From Clostridia bacterium (lineage in GTDB: Bacteria; Bacillota; Clostridia; Lachnospirales; JAOARL01), in NCBI GenBank assembly GCA_025210555.1, contig JAOARL010000006.1, positions 1 through 50,216 of the forward strand: a stretch of 50,216 bases of DNA. The letters run 5' to 3'. The translations under genes and the position numbers were made by a program. Shown piece by piece: positions 24,562-33,550 of the stretch. The notes under the pieces were generated by a model. The model had not been told where the DNA came from and made no database searches. It saw only the letters and a list, made by a program, of their open reading frames with translations. Positions within the stretch are counted from its first letter, which is position 1, and each line of letters opens with the position of its first letter.

Positions 24562-27500
24562 CTATGAATTGTAGAAATATATAAGACATTCCTTAACTTC
24601 TCTTCCCGTTAATTTTTCTAATGCATATTTATATAATTCTAACTGCTTTTTATATACCCTATATAGATCTTCTTCTGTTTTATTTTCCATATTATCAGTC
24701 TTGTAGTCAACTACAACAAGCTTTCCATCTTCTTCAAAGAACATATCAATTACCCCTTGAACAAGTATTTTATCTTCTTTAGTATACTCTTCACTTATAA
24801 TATCTCCATCAATATTTAAGACAAAAGCTTGTTCTTTATATACTTTAGCACTATTTTTCATTCTTAAGTATATATCTGACCTTGTAAACTTTTTAAGCTT
24901 ATTTACATCGATAATTTTAAGATCTTCTTGACTTATCATCTTCTTTCTTAATAGGTCACCTAAACTATCCTCCACATTTTCAAAATCTAAATTTTGGAAA
25001 ACTTTATGTATTACAATACCCTTATTTAAGCTATCTGTCTTTCCTTCATCTGTAAAGTTTGGCTTTTTAAGTTCAATTAAGTCACCTTCATCTTGATCCA
25101 TATCAGCTAGCCTTTTAATCTCAGTTACGCTCATCTTAATTGGCAATTCTGAAGCTTTATAATCAAAGACATACTCTTCTTTATCTACAGTTTCATACTC
25201 TATATCTTCGTACTTATTTAAATGCATAACTCTCTTTGAGTCTATTTCTTCATCATTCAAATAGTTAATTTCAAATAGCTCATTATATTTTATAAATACC
25301 GGCATTAATATGTCTATAAAGCTTTTAGCTTTTATGAGATAATCTCTTGATACTAAGTTGCCATCAAAAGCTACATTTTCCCAACTTTCCATATTTTTTT
25401 CAACATCGCTTATTATAGAACTCAAATATATTTTTTCTTTAGCTCTAGTAAGCGCAACATACATAACCCTAAGTTCTTCTGAAAGCATTTCTTTCTTAGC
25501 TTTCTTATTAATTAAATTTTTTCCAATAGTGTCTATTGTATATTTGTTTTTAGTATCTACATATTTTATACCAATTCCCATGTCCTTGTTATATACTATA
25601 TCTGCTTTTAAATCTTGCTCATTCATATTTTTATTTAAGTTTGCAACAAAGACAACTTTAAACTCTAATCCTTTAGATTTATGAATACTCATCATTCTTA
25701 CTACATCTTCATTTTCTGATATAACCTTTGCCTGATTTTCTTCTTTCGTATATGCACCTAATTCATTTATATAGTTAACAAAGTTAAATAATCCTTTTAA
25801 ATTAGTTTTCTCAAAGTCAATAGCTTTTCTAACTAATAACCTTAAGTTTGATTCTCTCTTTTGTCCAAAAGGCATAGCTACTATATAATTATAGTAATTA
25901 GTATCGTCATATATATGTTCTATAAATTCATATAAACTTAATCTTCCAGATAATTCTCTATATCTTTTTATGTCAGATAAAAACTTTTTAGTTTTGCTTA
26001 CTAATTCATCATCAAAAACACTATCTCCATAAAACTGTAGTGCATCATAAAAGTTACCATATTTAAATTCATTCCTAATTTTATAGAGCTCATTAGATGT
26101 AAAATTAAACATTGGTGACTTCATTATAGCTACAAGTGGTATATCTTGTCTTGGATTATCTATAACCTCTAAAAAACTAATTATAGTCTTTACTTCTACT
26201 GTATCAAAATATCCTTTGTCCTTATCACTATAAACAGGTATTCCTTTAGATGTTAATGTTTCCTCAAACACTTCAACATTAGTTAATGATCTAAATAATA
26301 TAACTATATCTTTATAATTATATTCTTCTTCTTTTACTAACTTCTTTATTCTATTTGCTATATCTGTAGCTTCTAAGATTACAGCATCCGTTCCTTTTTT
26401 TTCTGTTTCTATAATATTAACATTTACTTTTTCAAATTTATCGTTATCTACCCCTTTATATAACTTAGCTCTATCATCATAATCGATTTCTCCAATTTCT
26501 TTGTTAAGTAAACTTTCAAAAATAATATTAGTTGCATCTATTATCCCTTTATTACATCTAAAGTTTTTTGATAGATTAATAAGCGTTCCTTTTTCTTCAT
26601 CTTCATTATATCCTTCATATTTACCTATAAATATTTCTGGACTCGCTAATCTAAATCTATATATACTTTGTTTTATATCTCCTACCATAAAAATATTATC
26701 TTTTGATATTTTATTTATCATTGTTTCTTGTATCATACTACTATCTTGGTACTCATCAACAAGAATCTCTCTAAATTTTTCTTTGTATCTATTACTTATC
26801 TCTTTATTTTCTAATACTTCCAATGTCTTATGTTCTATGTCTGAGAAATCTAGTATTCCTTTTTCATCTTTAAGTCTTGAATATACTTCATCGTACATCT
26901 TTGTTATTTGACTCAAAACATTTATATACTCCAGTGTTTTTGAGTTTATTTCATCTATATATTTAGGCGCTATGTTAAAATATTTTTTTGTTATTTTAGA
27001 AAAATTATTTTTAACCTTTTCTCTAATAAGTTTAAAATATAATGTTTCTTCTTCATCAGCATCTTTGACTGTTGCCATTCTTGAAAATTTAACTGTTTTT
27101 AAAAAATCATACATTTCTTCATATGTATTTATAAGCTTTAATTCTTTTATAAACATATTACATTCATCTAATAATTTAATATATTTTTCTTCAAATACCT
27201 TTCCATTTATCTCATCATAATCAAACCAACTTATATCGTCTTTTGCATGATTTAACGAAGCTATTGGATTAAAAGCTCTAACTTCTTCTTGAGATTCTTT
27301 AAGCCACTCCCAAGGTTTTGGATTACTTCTAACAAAGTCATAGAACTTAAATATTAAACCTTCAAATCTTGTTCCGTCCTTTATGTTATAGTAAGCATCA
27401 AAAAAATCTATCATATGTTTATTTTCTTCACTAAAACACGCTTCTAAAACTTCATCTAAAGCTGCCTTTTTAAGCATTTTTATTTCAAGATTATCACCTA

Positions 27501-27867
27501 TTTTGAAATTAGGATCTAATCCAAGTTTTTCAAAATTATTTCTAATTACTTCCAAGCAAAATGAGTGCATAGTCATTATACTTGCACTGTTTATTAAAAT
27601 CATTTGTCTTTGTAAATGCTCATTTTCTGGATTAAGTTCAAGTTCTAAAGATATAGCTTTAATTAATCTTTCTTTCATCTCAGCAGCTGCTGCATTTGTA
27701 TAAGTGACAACTAAAAGCTCACTTACATCTATCTCTTTTATTTTCCTAATTATACGCTCAACTAAAACAGCAGTTTTACCTGAACCTGCTGCTGCTGAAA
27801 CTAATATATTTCCGCCCTCTTTATTTATAGCTTTAAGCTGATCTTCTGACCATCTAATATCTCCCAT
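24562..27867 (-). CDS. addA: AddA-type helicase-nuclease (ATP-dependent)
   Basis: The 1101-aa protein is a UvrD-like SF1A helicase with a C-terminal nuclease. Walker A is AAAGSGKTAVL (about 23), Walker B VDEYQDSS (about 370), other helicase motifs LSKNFRC, MSIHKSKGLEFKVVFV and VALTRAKEKIYLSS. The nuclease motif is GVIDMFFEEDGKLVVVDYKTD (about 1040), the PD-(D/E)XK form. It processes double-strand DNA ends for recombination. It is about 130 residues shorter than Bacillus AddA. addB, usually directly upstream, is absent here; the upstream gene encodes a small membrane protein. Confidence 0.9.
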   Translation of the reverse strand: MGDIRWSEDQLKAINKEGGNILVSAAAGSGKTAVLVERIIRKIKEIDVSELLVVTYTNAAAAEMKERLIKAISLELELNPENEHLQRQMILINSASIMTMHSFCLEVIRNNFEKLGLDPNFKIGDNLEIKMLKKAALDEVLEACFSEENKHMIDFFDAYYNIKDGTRFEGLIFKFYDFVRSNPKPWEWLKESQEEVRAFNPIASLNHAKDDISWFDYDEINGKVFEEKYIKLLDECNMFIKELKLINTYEEMYDFLKTVKFSRMATVKDADEEETLYFKLIREKVKNNFSKITKKYFNIAPKYIDEINSKTLEYINVLSQITKMYDEVYSRLKDEKGILDFSDIEHKTLEVLENKEISNRYKEKFREILVDEYQDSSMIQETMINKISKDNIFMVGDIKQSIYRFRLASPEIFIGKYEGYNEDEEKGTLINLSKNFRCNKGIIDATNIIFESLLNKEIGEIDYDDRAKLYKGVDNDKFEKVNVNIIETEKKGTDAVILEATDIANRIKKLVKEEEYNYKDIVILFRSLTNVEVFEETLTSKGIPVYSDKDKGYFDTVEVKTIISFLEVIDNPRQDIPLVAIMKSPMFNFTSNELYKIRNEFKYGNFYDALQFYGDSVFDDELVSKTKKFLSDIKRYRELSGRLSLYEFIEHIYDDTNYYNYIVAMPFGQKRESNLRLLVRKAIDFEKTNLKGLFNFVNYINELGAYTKEENQAKVISENEDVVRMMSIHKSKGLEFKVVFVANLNKNMNEQDLKADIVYNKDMGIGIKYVDTKNKYTIDTIGKNLINKKAKKEMLSEELRVMYVALTRAKEKIYLSSIISDVEKNMESWENVAFDGNLVSRDYLIKAKSFIDILMPVFIKYNELFEINYLNDEEIDSKRVMHLNKYEDIEYETVDKEEYVFDYKASELPIKMSVTEIKRLADMDQDEGDLIELKKPNFTDEGKTDSLNKGIVIHKVFQNLDFENVEDSLGDLLRKKMISQEDLKIIDVNKLKKFTRSDIYLRMKNSAKVYKEQAFVLNIDGDIISEEYTKEDKILVQGVIDMFFEEDGKLVVVDYKTDNMENKTEEDLYRVYKKQLELYKYALEKLTGREVKECLIYFYNS

Positions 27868-27876
27868 ATATTTCTC

Positions 27877-28398
27877 CTAATTTCCCATATTAATTAAATC
27901 TTCAAGTTCATACTTATCATTTTCTGTTATATTTTTTCTTTCTTCTCTAGCTATAATTTCATGAGTGACTCTTGAATCAAAATCTCTATACATATGTTCA
28001 TCATATTTAAATACTGCAAAGAAACCTGTAAATAAACATATTATTATTTGATTAACAACTGGTTGAAAATAACTAACATTGTTAATAATTATAAATGCTA
28101 AAATTGCTAAAGCTAGAAATACTTTAGATATTTTACTCGCTCTATTTGCTCTTTTATCAGCTTCATTATTTAATATAAGCAATTTTTTTTCGCTAAGCGC
28201 TGATATTTTTATATAGTTATCAATTTTATAATCATTACCAAGCATTCTATTGTTTATTATAATTGCTAATCCTAACCAAAGCGCTATATATTCTGTATAT
28301 AGTCTTATTATAGGAAGCGTTACCACACCTGCTATTAAAACTACCTTTTTAAGCATTTGATACTTCTTATATTCTTCCGCTTTAACCAATTTAATCAC
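27877..28398 (-). CDS. Membrane protein of unknown function
   Basis: This 173-aa protein has two pairs of hydrophobic segments: LKKVVLIAGVVTLPIIRLY with IALWLGLAIIINN, and KVFLALAILAFIIINNV with IIICLFTGFFAVF, joined by a charged loop. The C-terminus is a charged tail rich in Glu and Asp. No family recognised. It ends ten bases before addA and probably shares its mRNA. RBS is AAGGAGT. Confidence 0.6.
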   Translation of the reverse strand: MIKLVKAEEYKKYQMLKKVVLIAGVVTLPIIRLYTEYIALWLGLAIIINNRMLGNDYKIDNYIKISALSEKKLLILNNEADKRANRASKISKVFLALAILAFIIINNVSYFQPVVNQIIICLFTGFFAVFKYDEHMYRDFDSRVTHEIIAREERKNITENDKYELEDLINMGN

Positions 28399-28447
28399 TC
28401 CTTTACACTAAGAATATTATATCATTTATATACCTTATTAAAAAGAC

Positions 28448-28486
28448 AAAAAAATAAAACGCCACTCTTATGTAGCGCTTTATTTT
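28448..28486 (-). terminator. Intrinsic terminator of spoVG
   Basis: On the minus strand AAAAUAAAGCGCUAC and its partner (GUGGCGUUUUAUUUU) form a 15-bp stem with two G-U pairs and a 6-nt loop, followed by U residues. Confidence 0.85.
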
Positions 28487-28492
28487 ATATTT

Positions 28493-28759
28493 TTATTCTT
28501 CTTCGTTTAAAGATTCTTCATATTTTTCTAAAATTGCATCTTGGAGTTCAGTTCTAGTATCCGTGTTAATTGGATGAGCTATATCTCTGAATTCACCATC
28601 TGCAGTTTTTCTACTTGGCATTGCAATAAATAATCCCTTAGCTCCATCAATAACTTTAATATCATGAATTACGAATTCATCTCCGAACGTTACAGATACT
28701 ACTGCCTTCATTTTACCCTCTTTAGTAATTTTTCTTACTCTCACGTCTGTAATTTGCAT
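28493..28759 (-). CDS. spoVG: SpoVG RNA/DNA-binding regulator
   Basis: The 88-aa protein is a typical Spo[24 protein letters not shown]-like strand, [23 protein letters not shown] and an acidic helix at the C-terminus. SpoVG binds nucleic acid and tunes septation, sporulation and virulence genes in Firmicutes. The gene is divergent from murC, with a vegetative promoter at 28804-28832. Confidence 0.97.
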   Translation of the reverse strand: MQITDVRVRKITKEGKMKAVVSVTFGDEFVIHDIKVIDGAKGLFIAMPSRKTADGEFRDIAHPINTDTRTELQDAILEKYEESLNEEE

Positions 28760-28803
28760 AATCTAGTAACTCCTCTCGTTTTTTTAGAACCTTTGGTATT
28801 TAA

Positions 28804-28832
28804 ATTATAAAACAACCATTTATATAATTCAA
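28804..28832 (-). promoter_or_regulatory. Promoter of spoVG
   Basis: On the minus strand TTGAAT (28827-28832), a 17-bp spacer and a perfect TATAAT (28804-28809) lie about 45 bp before the ATG. No clear sigma-H box was identified. Confidence 0.7.
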
Positions 28833-28949
28833 TACATTTTTCAAAAAATTTCAAATAATATCCCTTTTTGCAATTGTTATATTTTTGCGAATAGATAAAA
28901 TGCTTATTTTCCATAACAAATGGTGTATAATATATTTGAGGTGAATAAA

Positions 28950-30296
28950 ATGAAATTTGAAAATTTAATGAACGCAAATAAAATATTTTTCATTGGTATC
29001 GGTGGTATAAGTATGAGTGGCCTTGCCAAGTTACTTAAAAGCTATAATATAAATATTTTAGGGTCTGATAGTAGAGAAAGCAATAATACTATTGATCTTA
29101 TTAATCATAATATAGATGTAATCTATGGGCAAAAATCCGAAAACATAACCAAGGATATAGATTATATAGTTTACACATCTGCTATTAAAGATGATAATCC
29201 CGAACTAGTAAGAGCTCGTGAACTTGGAATAACAATTCTTAAGAGAATTGAACTTATTGCCCTTTTAACTAATGGCCATAAGTACTCTGTTGCAATTTCT
29301 GGCACTCATGGGAAAACATCAACTACTTCATTTGTAAGTCATATAATGGAAGAGCTAGATCCTACTATATCAATAGGTGGTATTCTAGAATCAATTGGTG
29401 GAAATGTAAGAGTTGGTAAATCAGATTATTTTGTTACAGAAGCTTGTGAATATATGGATAACTTTTTATACCTAAATCCATATGCTTCTATAATTTTAAA
29501 TATTGAAGAGGACCACTTAGATTATTTTAAAGACTTAAGTCATATTCAAGATTCTTTTAAAAAATTCAGTACTCAAACAAGTGAAATATTAATAGTAAAT
29601 GAAAACATAAAGCACCTATTTAATCATAAAAATTTAATAACATTTGGATTTGATAACGCTGATTATATAGCTGAAAATATAAAATTTAAAAATGGTTATA
29701 CATCTTTTGATATTATAAGTTCTAATAGAAAACTATTTAATATATCAATTAAAACATTTGGTAACCACAACGTTCTTAATGCTTTAGCTTCTATAGCTCT
29801 AGCTTTAGAGCTAGGAATTGAGGTAACTACTATAAAAGAAGGTCTTAGCTCATTTAAATGCGCAAATAGAAGACTTGAGTATAAAGGAACTTATAAAGAT
29901 GCAATTATATATGATGACTATGCTCATCACCCTACTGAAATAAGAACCAGCTTAAATGCATATAAAGCATTTGAAAGAAAAGTAATATGTATTTTTCAGC
30001 CACATACATATTCTAGAACAAAGTCTTTTATGAAAGATTTTGCTAAATCATTGTGTCACTGTGATGAAGTAATAATTCCAAAAATATACGCAGCAAGAGA
30101 AACAGACACTCTTGGCATATCATCAAAAGATTTAGTAAAAGAAATTGAAAAACTTAACGGAAATGTTAGGTATATTCCTGAGTTTGATGATATAATAGAA
30201 CATCTGACTGAGGAAAATTTAACAGACACTCTAATCATAACTATGGGTGCTGGAGATATTTTTAAAGTTGGTGAAAAATTAGTTAATATGCTATAA
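28950..30296 (+). CDS. murC: UDP-N-acetylmuramate-L-alanine ligase MurC
   Basis: MurC adds the first amino acid (L-Ala) to UDP-MurNAc in the cytoplasm. The protein has an N-terminal Rossmann domain (FFIGIGGISMSGLAKLL), the Mur ligase P-loop GTHGKTST (about 118) and the C-terminal YDDYAHHPTEIR and FQPHTYSRT motifs. The ATG at 28950 is chosen for its GAGGTG RBS; an upstream in-frame start at 28920 would cover the -10 box (TATAAT, 28926-28931). It heads murC-dnaD-dnaI; murC is often isolated like this in Clostridia. Confidence 0.96.
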   Translation: MKFENLMNANKIFFIGIGGISMSGLAKLLKSYNINILGSDSRESNNTIDLINHNIDVIYGQKSENITKDIDYIVYTSAIKDDNPELVRARELGITILKRIELIALLTNGHKYSVAISGTHGKTSTTSFVSHIMEELDPTISIGGILESIGGNVRVGKSDYFVTEACEYMDNFLYLNPYASIILNIEEDHLDYFKDLSHIQDSFKKFSTQTSEILIVNENIKHLFNHKNLITFGFDNADYIAENIKFKNGYTSFDIISSNRKLFNISIKTFGNHNVLNALASIALALELGIEVTTIKEGLSSFKCANRRLEYKGTYKDAIIYDDYAHHPTEIRTSLNAYKAFERKVICIFQPHTYSRTKSFMKDFAKSLCHCDEVIIPKIYAARETDTLGISSKDLVKEIEKLNGNVRYIPEFDDIIEHLTEENLTDTLIITMGAGDIFKVGEKLVNML

Positions 30297-30316
30297 TTTA
30301 TCTAATGGAGGACACT

Positions 30317-31315
30317 ATGAAAATAGAAGAAATTAAAAATCAAACAACGCCTATATCTAATGCGTTTATAGACAAATACTTACCTTTAGCTAATGGAGCA
30401 TTTCTAAAGGTTTATATTTATGTATACAGATGTAGCTATTTTGGTGTTTGCAAAACTAGCTCAGAAATTGCTAAAGAACTTAACCTTTTAGAGTCTGATG
30501 TAATTACTGCTTTAAAATACTGGGAAGAAGAAAATATGCTTGCTTTAAATAATAATACTATTTCATTTAAAGAATCTAATATTGAAACTTCTAAACCTAC
30601 TATCAAAAAGCGTAAGTTAGTATTAGATGCAAGACCAAACTATAGCACTGAAGAAATGGCTATATATACAAGTTCTAACCCAGAAGTCAGAGAATTATTT
30701 ATGAATGCTCAAGAAATACTTGGACATTACCTTAAAAAGGCTGACTCTGAAATATTATTTGGACTTCACGATTGGCTAATGCTTCCATTTGATGTAATTG
30801 AGTTTCTACTTTCATATTGCGCTGCAAATGATAAAACAAACTTACGTTATATTGAGAAAGTTGCTATCGACTGGAGTAATAAAGGTATCGATACTTTAGA
30901 AAAGGCAAAATCTCATGTCGACTTAAATAATAATGTTTATAGAAAGATATTTAAAGAACTTAAAATTTCATCTATGACCCCTTCTGATGCTCAAATAGAG
31001 TTTATGAATAAGTGGTTAAATGATTTAAAGTTTGATCTTGAAATTATTTTACTAGCATGTAAAAAAACAGTTGATCAAACTGGTAAAGCTAACTTTAAAT
31101 ATATTGATAGCATTCTAAATGCATGGAAAAAAGAAAATGTTGTATCTATAGACGATATAATAAAACTTGATGAAGCACATGAAAGCTCAAAGGTTCTTGC
31201 AACCTCTTCGTCAGGCCAAACAAAACAAAAAAATAACAAATTCCTAAATTTCCCACAAAGGGATTGGAACTTTGATGAAATATCTAAAATAAAAAGAGAA
31301 CAACTTAAAAGGTAG
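30317..31315 (+). CDS. dnaD: DnaD-domain replication initiation protein
   Basis: The protein (332 aa from this start) has an N-terminal winged helix (about 20-80, YRCSYFGVCKTSSEIAKEL) and two DnaD-like C-terminal domains (about 125-190 and 205-280, the second with YIDSILNAWKKENV). This is the DnaB/DnaD family that remodels DnaA-opened origins and recruits the helicase loader, encoded next. The ATG at 30317 has GGAGGA seven bases upstream; an ATG at 30305 would overlap this RBS. Confidence 0.9.
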   Translation: MKIEEIKNQTTPISNAFIDKYLPLANGAFLKVYIYVYRCSYFGVCKTSSEIAKELNLLESDVITALKYWEEENMLALNNNTISFKESNIETSKPTIKKRKLVLDARPNYSTEEMAIYTSSNPEVRELFMNAQEILGHYLKKADSEILFGLHDWLMLPFDVIEFLLSYCAANDKTNLRYIEKVAIDWSNKGIDTLEKAKSHVDLNNNVYRKIFKELKISSMTPSDAQIEFMNKWLNDLKFDLEIILLACKKTVDQTGKANFKYIDSILNAWKKENVVSIDDIIKLDEAHESSKVLATSSSGQTKQKNNKFLNFPQRDWNFDEISKIKREQLKR

Positions 31316-31323
31316 GTTTATAT

Positions 31324-32307
31324 ATGAGTATACAAAAAGCTATATTAAAAGAATATGAGCGTAGCAGAACTAATGCAGAGATAAAATTAAAAGAGCTAAC
31401 TAAGCAAATTTATACGCAGTTTCCTGAAATAAAAACGCTAGATAGCGAAATTTCAAAGATTGGTATAGAGCTTGCTAAAGCTACTTTATCAAAGTCAGGA
31501 GATATTGAAGCTCTTATTACTGAAATCAATGAAAAAAATATGGATTTACAAATAAAAAAAGCTGAGATACTTCATGCTAATGGTTATCCTAAAGATTTTT
31601 TAACAATTAAATATAATTGCTCAAAGTGTAATGATACTGGATTTATAGGAAAAGATAGATGCTCATGCTACAAGCAAAAATTAATAAATTATGCTTATAA
31701 AGAAGCAAATTTATCAATGGTTACTAAGAATGAAAACTTTGATACTTTTGATTTCTCATATTATACAGATACTGCTCATCCAAACCTTAATATGTCAGGT
31801 AAGGAAATGGCTAAATTAGCTTATAATGCTGCTTTAGATTTCACAAGCAACTTTGATCTTAAGTTTAATAACTTGCTATTTACTGGTTCTACTGGCGTTG
31901 GAAAAACTTTTTTATGCAATGCTATTGCAAAAGAATTATTAGATAAAGGAAAAACAGTATTATACTTAACTGCTTTTGAACTATTTAAAAAGATTGAAGA
32001 CTATAGATTTAATAAGGGAGACAATGATTTCCCTGAGGATCCGCTTAATCATATTTTATCAGTAGATTTGCTAATAATAGATGATCTTGGATCAGAATTT
32101 TTAACATCTTTAACTACAGCTGAATTATTCAATTGTGTTAATGCAAGGTTGTTAAATAAGAAACATACAGTTATATCTACTAACTTACCACTTAGTGAGT
32201 TGAAAAATCACTACTCTGATAGAACTTTATCAAGAATAATTGGTAATTACTCTATCCTAGAAGTTTATGATCAAGATATTAGATTCAAAAAAATAAGCAA
32301 GGCTTAA
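31324..32307 (+). CDS. DnaI/DnaC-type helicase loader ATPase
   Basis: The 327-aa protein has an N-terminal helical region, a zinc site (CSKCNDTGFIGKDRCSCY, about 98-117), and an AAA+ domain with GSTGVGKTFL (about 190), LLIIDDLGSEF (Walker B) and a SRIIGNY sensor/arginine region. It loads the replicative helicase and works with the DnaD protein encoded just upstream (8 bp). Confidence 0.93.
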   Translation: MSIQKAILKEYERSRTNAEIKLKELTKQIYTQFPEIKTLDSEISKIGIELAKATLSKSGDIEALITEINEKNMDLQIKKAEILHANGYPKDFLTIKYNCSKCNDTGFIGKDRCSCYKQKLINYAYKEANLSMVTKNENFDTFDFSYYTDTAHPNLNMSGKEMAKLAYNAALDFTSNFDLKFNNLLFTGSTGVGKTFLCNAIAKELLDKGKTVLYLTAFELFKKIEDYRFNKGDNDFPEDPLNHILSVDLLIIDDLGSEFLTSLTTAELFNCVNARLLNKKHTVISTNLPLSELKNHYSDRTLSRIIGNYSILEVYDQDIRFKKISKA

Positions 32308-32321
32308 TGCCTTGCTTTTTC
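32287..32321. terminator. Bidirectional terminator between dnaI and tlpA-like genes
   Basis: AAGCAAGGC and GCCTTGCTT form a 9-bp stem with a 5-nt loop; a T-run follows on the plus strand and an A-run precedes it, giving a U-run on the minus strand. Confidence 0.88.
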
Positions 32322-32852
32322 TTATTCAAATACAATATTTTCTAAAGCTCCTATATGGCTTGCCATAATATATCCATCTTCATCTATGAATAGTGTTGTT
32401 GGTATACTATTTATATTATATATATCTGCAACCTTACCTTTTGCTCCATCATCAAATGTAATTTTAAACTTATATCCTTTTTCAATAATATAATTTTCAA
32501 CTTCTTCTTTTGATTTTTGCTCTGTTTCTATAAAATTTATAGTAAGAATCTCATACTCAAACTCTTTATCCTGCGATAGTTCAGATAAATAAGGCATCTC
32601 TTTATTACATGGTGGACACCACGTTGCCCAAAAGTTAACCATTACTTTTTTTCCTTTATAATCACTCAACTTAACTATATTTCCATTAACATCTAAAACC
32701 TCAAATGGTTTAGCTGCTACTCTTTCTTCCTTTTCTATTATAGTTATTTTTGTTACAACCTTATGTTCTTCATTATTCTCAGGTACAAGAACATAAAGAA
32801 TAGTTAAAAACAAAACACCTATAATTCCATAAATTGCGTATTTTTTAGACAT
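32322..32852 (-). CDS. TlpA/ResA-like membrane-anchored thioredoxin
   Basis: This 176-aa protein has an N-terminal signal anchor (YGIIGVLFLTILYVLV) and an extracytoplasmic thioredoxin fold. The active site is WATWCPPCNKEMPYL (about 80-94), and the cis-Pro is in INSIPTTLFID. Its electrons should come from CcdA, encoded two bases upstream. It probably reduces exported thiols or peroxide-damaged proteins. Confidence 0.93.
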   Translation of the reverse strand: MSKKYAIYGIIGVLFLTILYVLVPENNEEHKVVTKITIIEKEERVAAKPFEVLDVNGNIVKLSDYKGKKVMVNFWATWCPPCNKEMPYLSELSQDKEFEYEILTINFIETEQKSKEEVENYIIEKGYKFKITFDDGAKGKVADIYNINSIPTTLFIDEDGYIMASHIGALENIVFE

Positions 32853-32854
32853 TA

Positions 32855-33550
32855 TTACCCTCCTATAATAAATATTTTCAAATTATCATTTAAAACTATT
32901 ATTCCTAAAATTATAAGTATAACTCCCATAATAGGACCTGTATACTTAAGATATTTATTTGTCTTTTTCATAATATCCATTAACTTATCTACAAACACTA
33001 CTGATATTATAAATGGTATCATAAAACCTATAGAATAAACTAATAACATGAATATACCATACATATTATTAGTGCTACTTGATGTTAATACTAATATTCC
33101 GCCTAATATAGGACTAGCGCACGGTGTAAATCCTATGCTTACGGTTACTCCTAGCAAAACTGAATATACAAAATTAGGTTTTAAAATTTTTATATTGACA
33201 CTTTTTCCAACTAGCTTATCTTTAAATCCTAAGACTCCTAACAAGTATAATCCTATAATTATAAGTAATGCTCCTGATGAATAATTAAAATACGGAATTC
33301 TTTTAAGAATATTTCCTACTCCAAATCCAAATATTAGCATAAATATACTTGTAAACCCTAAAATAAATCCTAAAGCGTTTATATATAATCTTGTCTTGTT
33401 TTCTTTAATCTTGTCTACTTCACTAACTATATTAAAGCCAATCATATATGATAGATATACCGGAAGTATTGGCATTACGCAAGGTGAAAAGAATGAAACT
33501 ATCCCTGCAACTAGCGCCGCCCCATAATTTAAAATATCTATTTCAATCAC
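32855..33550 (-). CDS. ccdA: CcdA-type thiol-disulfide electron carrier
   Basis: The 231-aa protein has six hydrophobic segments with the redox cysteines in FFSPCVMPILPVYLS (segment 1) and GFTPCASPILG (segment 4), the DsbD/CcdA core. It moves electrons from cytoplasmic carriers across the membrane to the TlpA-like protein. Its start overlaps the oxidoreductase gene by four bases. Confidence 0.94.
   Translation of the reverse strand: MIEIDILNYGAALVAGIVSFFSPCVMPILPVYLSYMIGFNIVSEVDKIKENKTRLYINALGFILGFTSIFMLIFGFGVGNILKRIPYFNYSSGALLIIIGLYLLGVLGFKDKLVGKSVNIKILKPNFVYSVLLGVTVSIGFTPCASPILGGILVLTSSSTNNMYGIFMLLVYSIGFMIPFIISVVFVDKLMDIMKKTNKYLKYTGPIMGVILIILGIIVLNDNLKIFIIGG

Noticed and set aside
28741-28977. 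Minus-strand ORF of 78 codons overlapping the start of spoVG
   Set aside because: It covers the spoVG promoter, has no RBS and reads as random AT-rich sequence.
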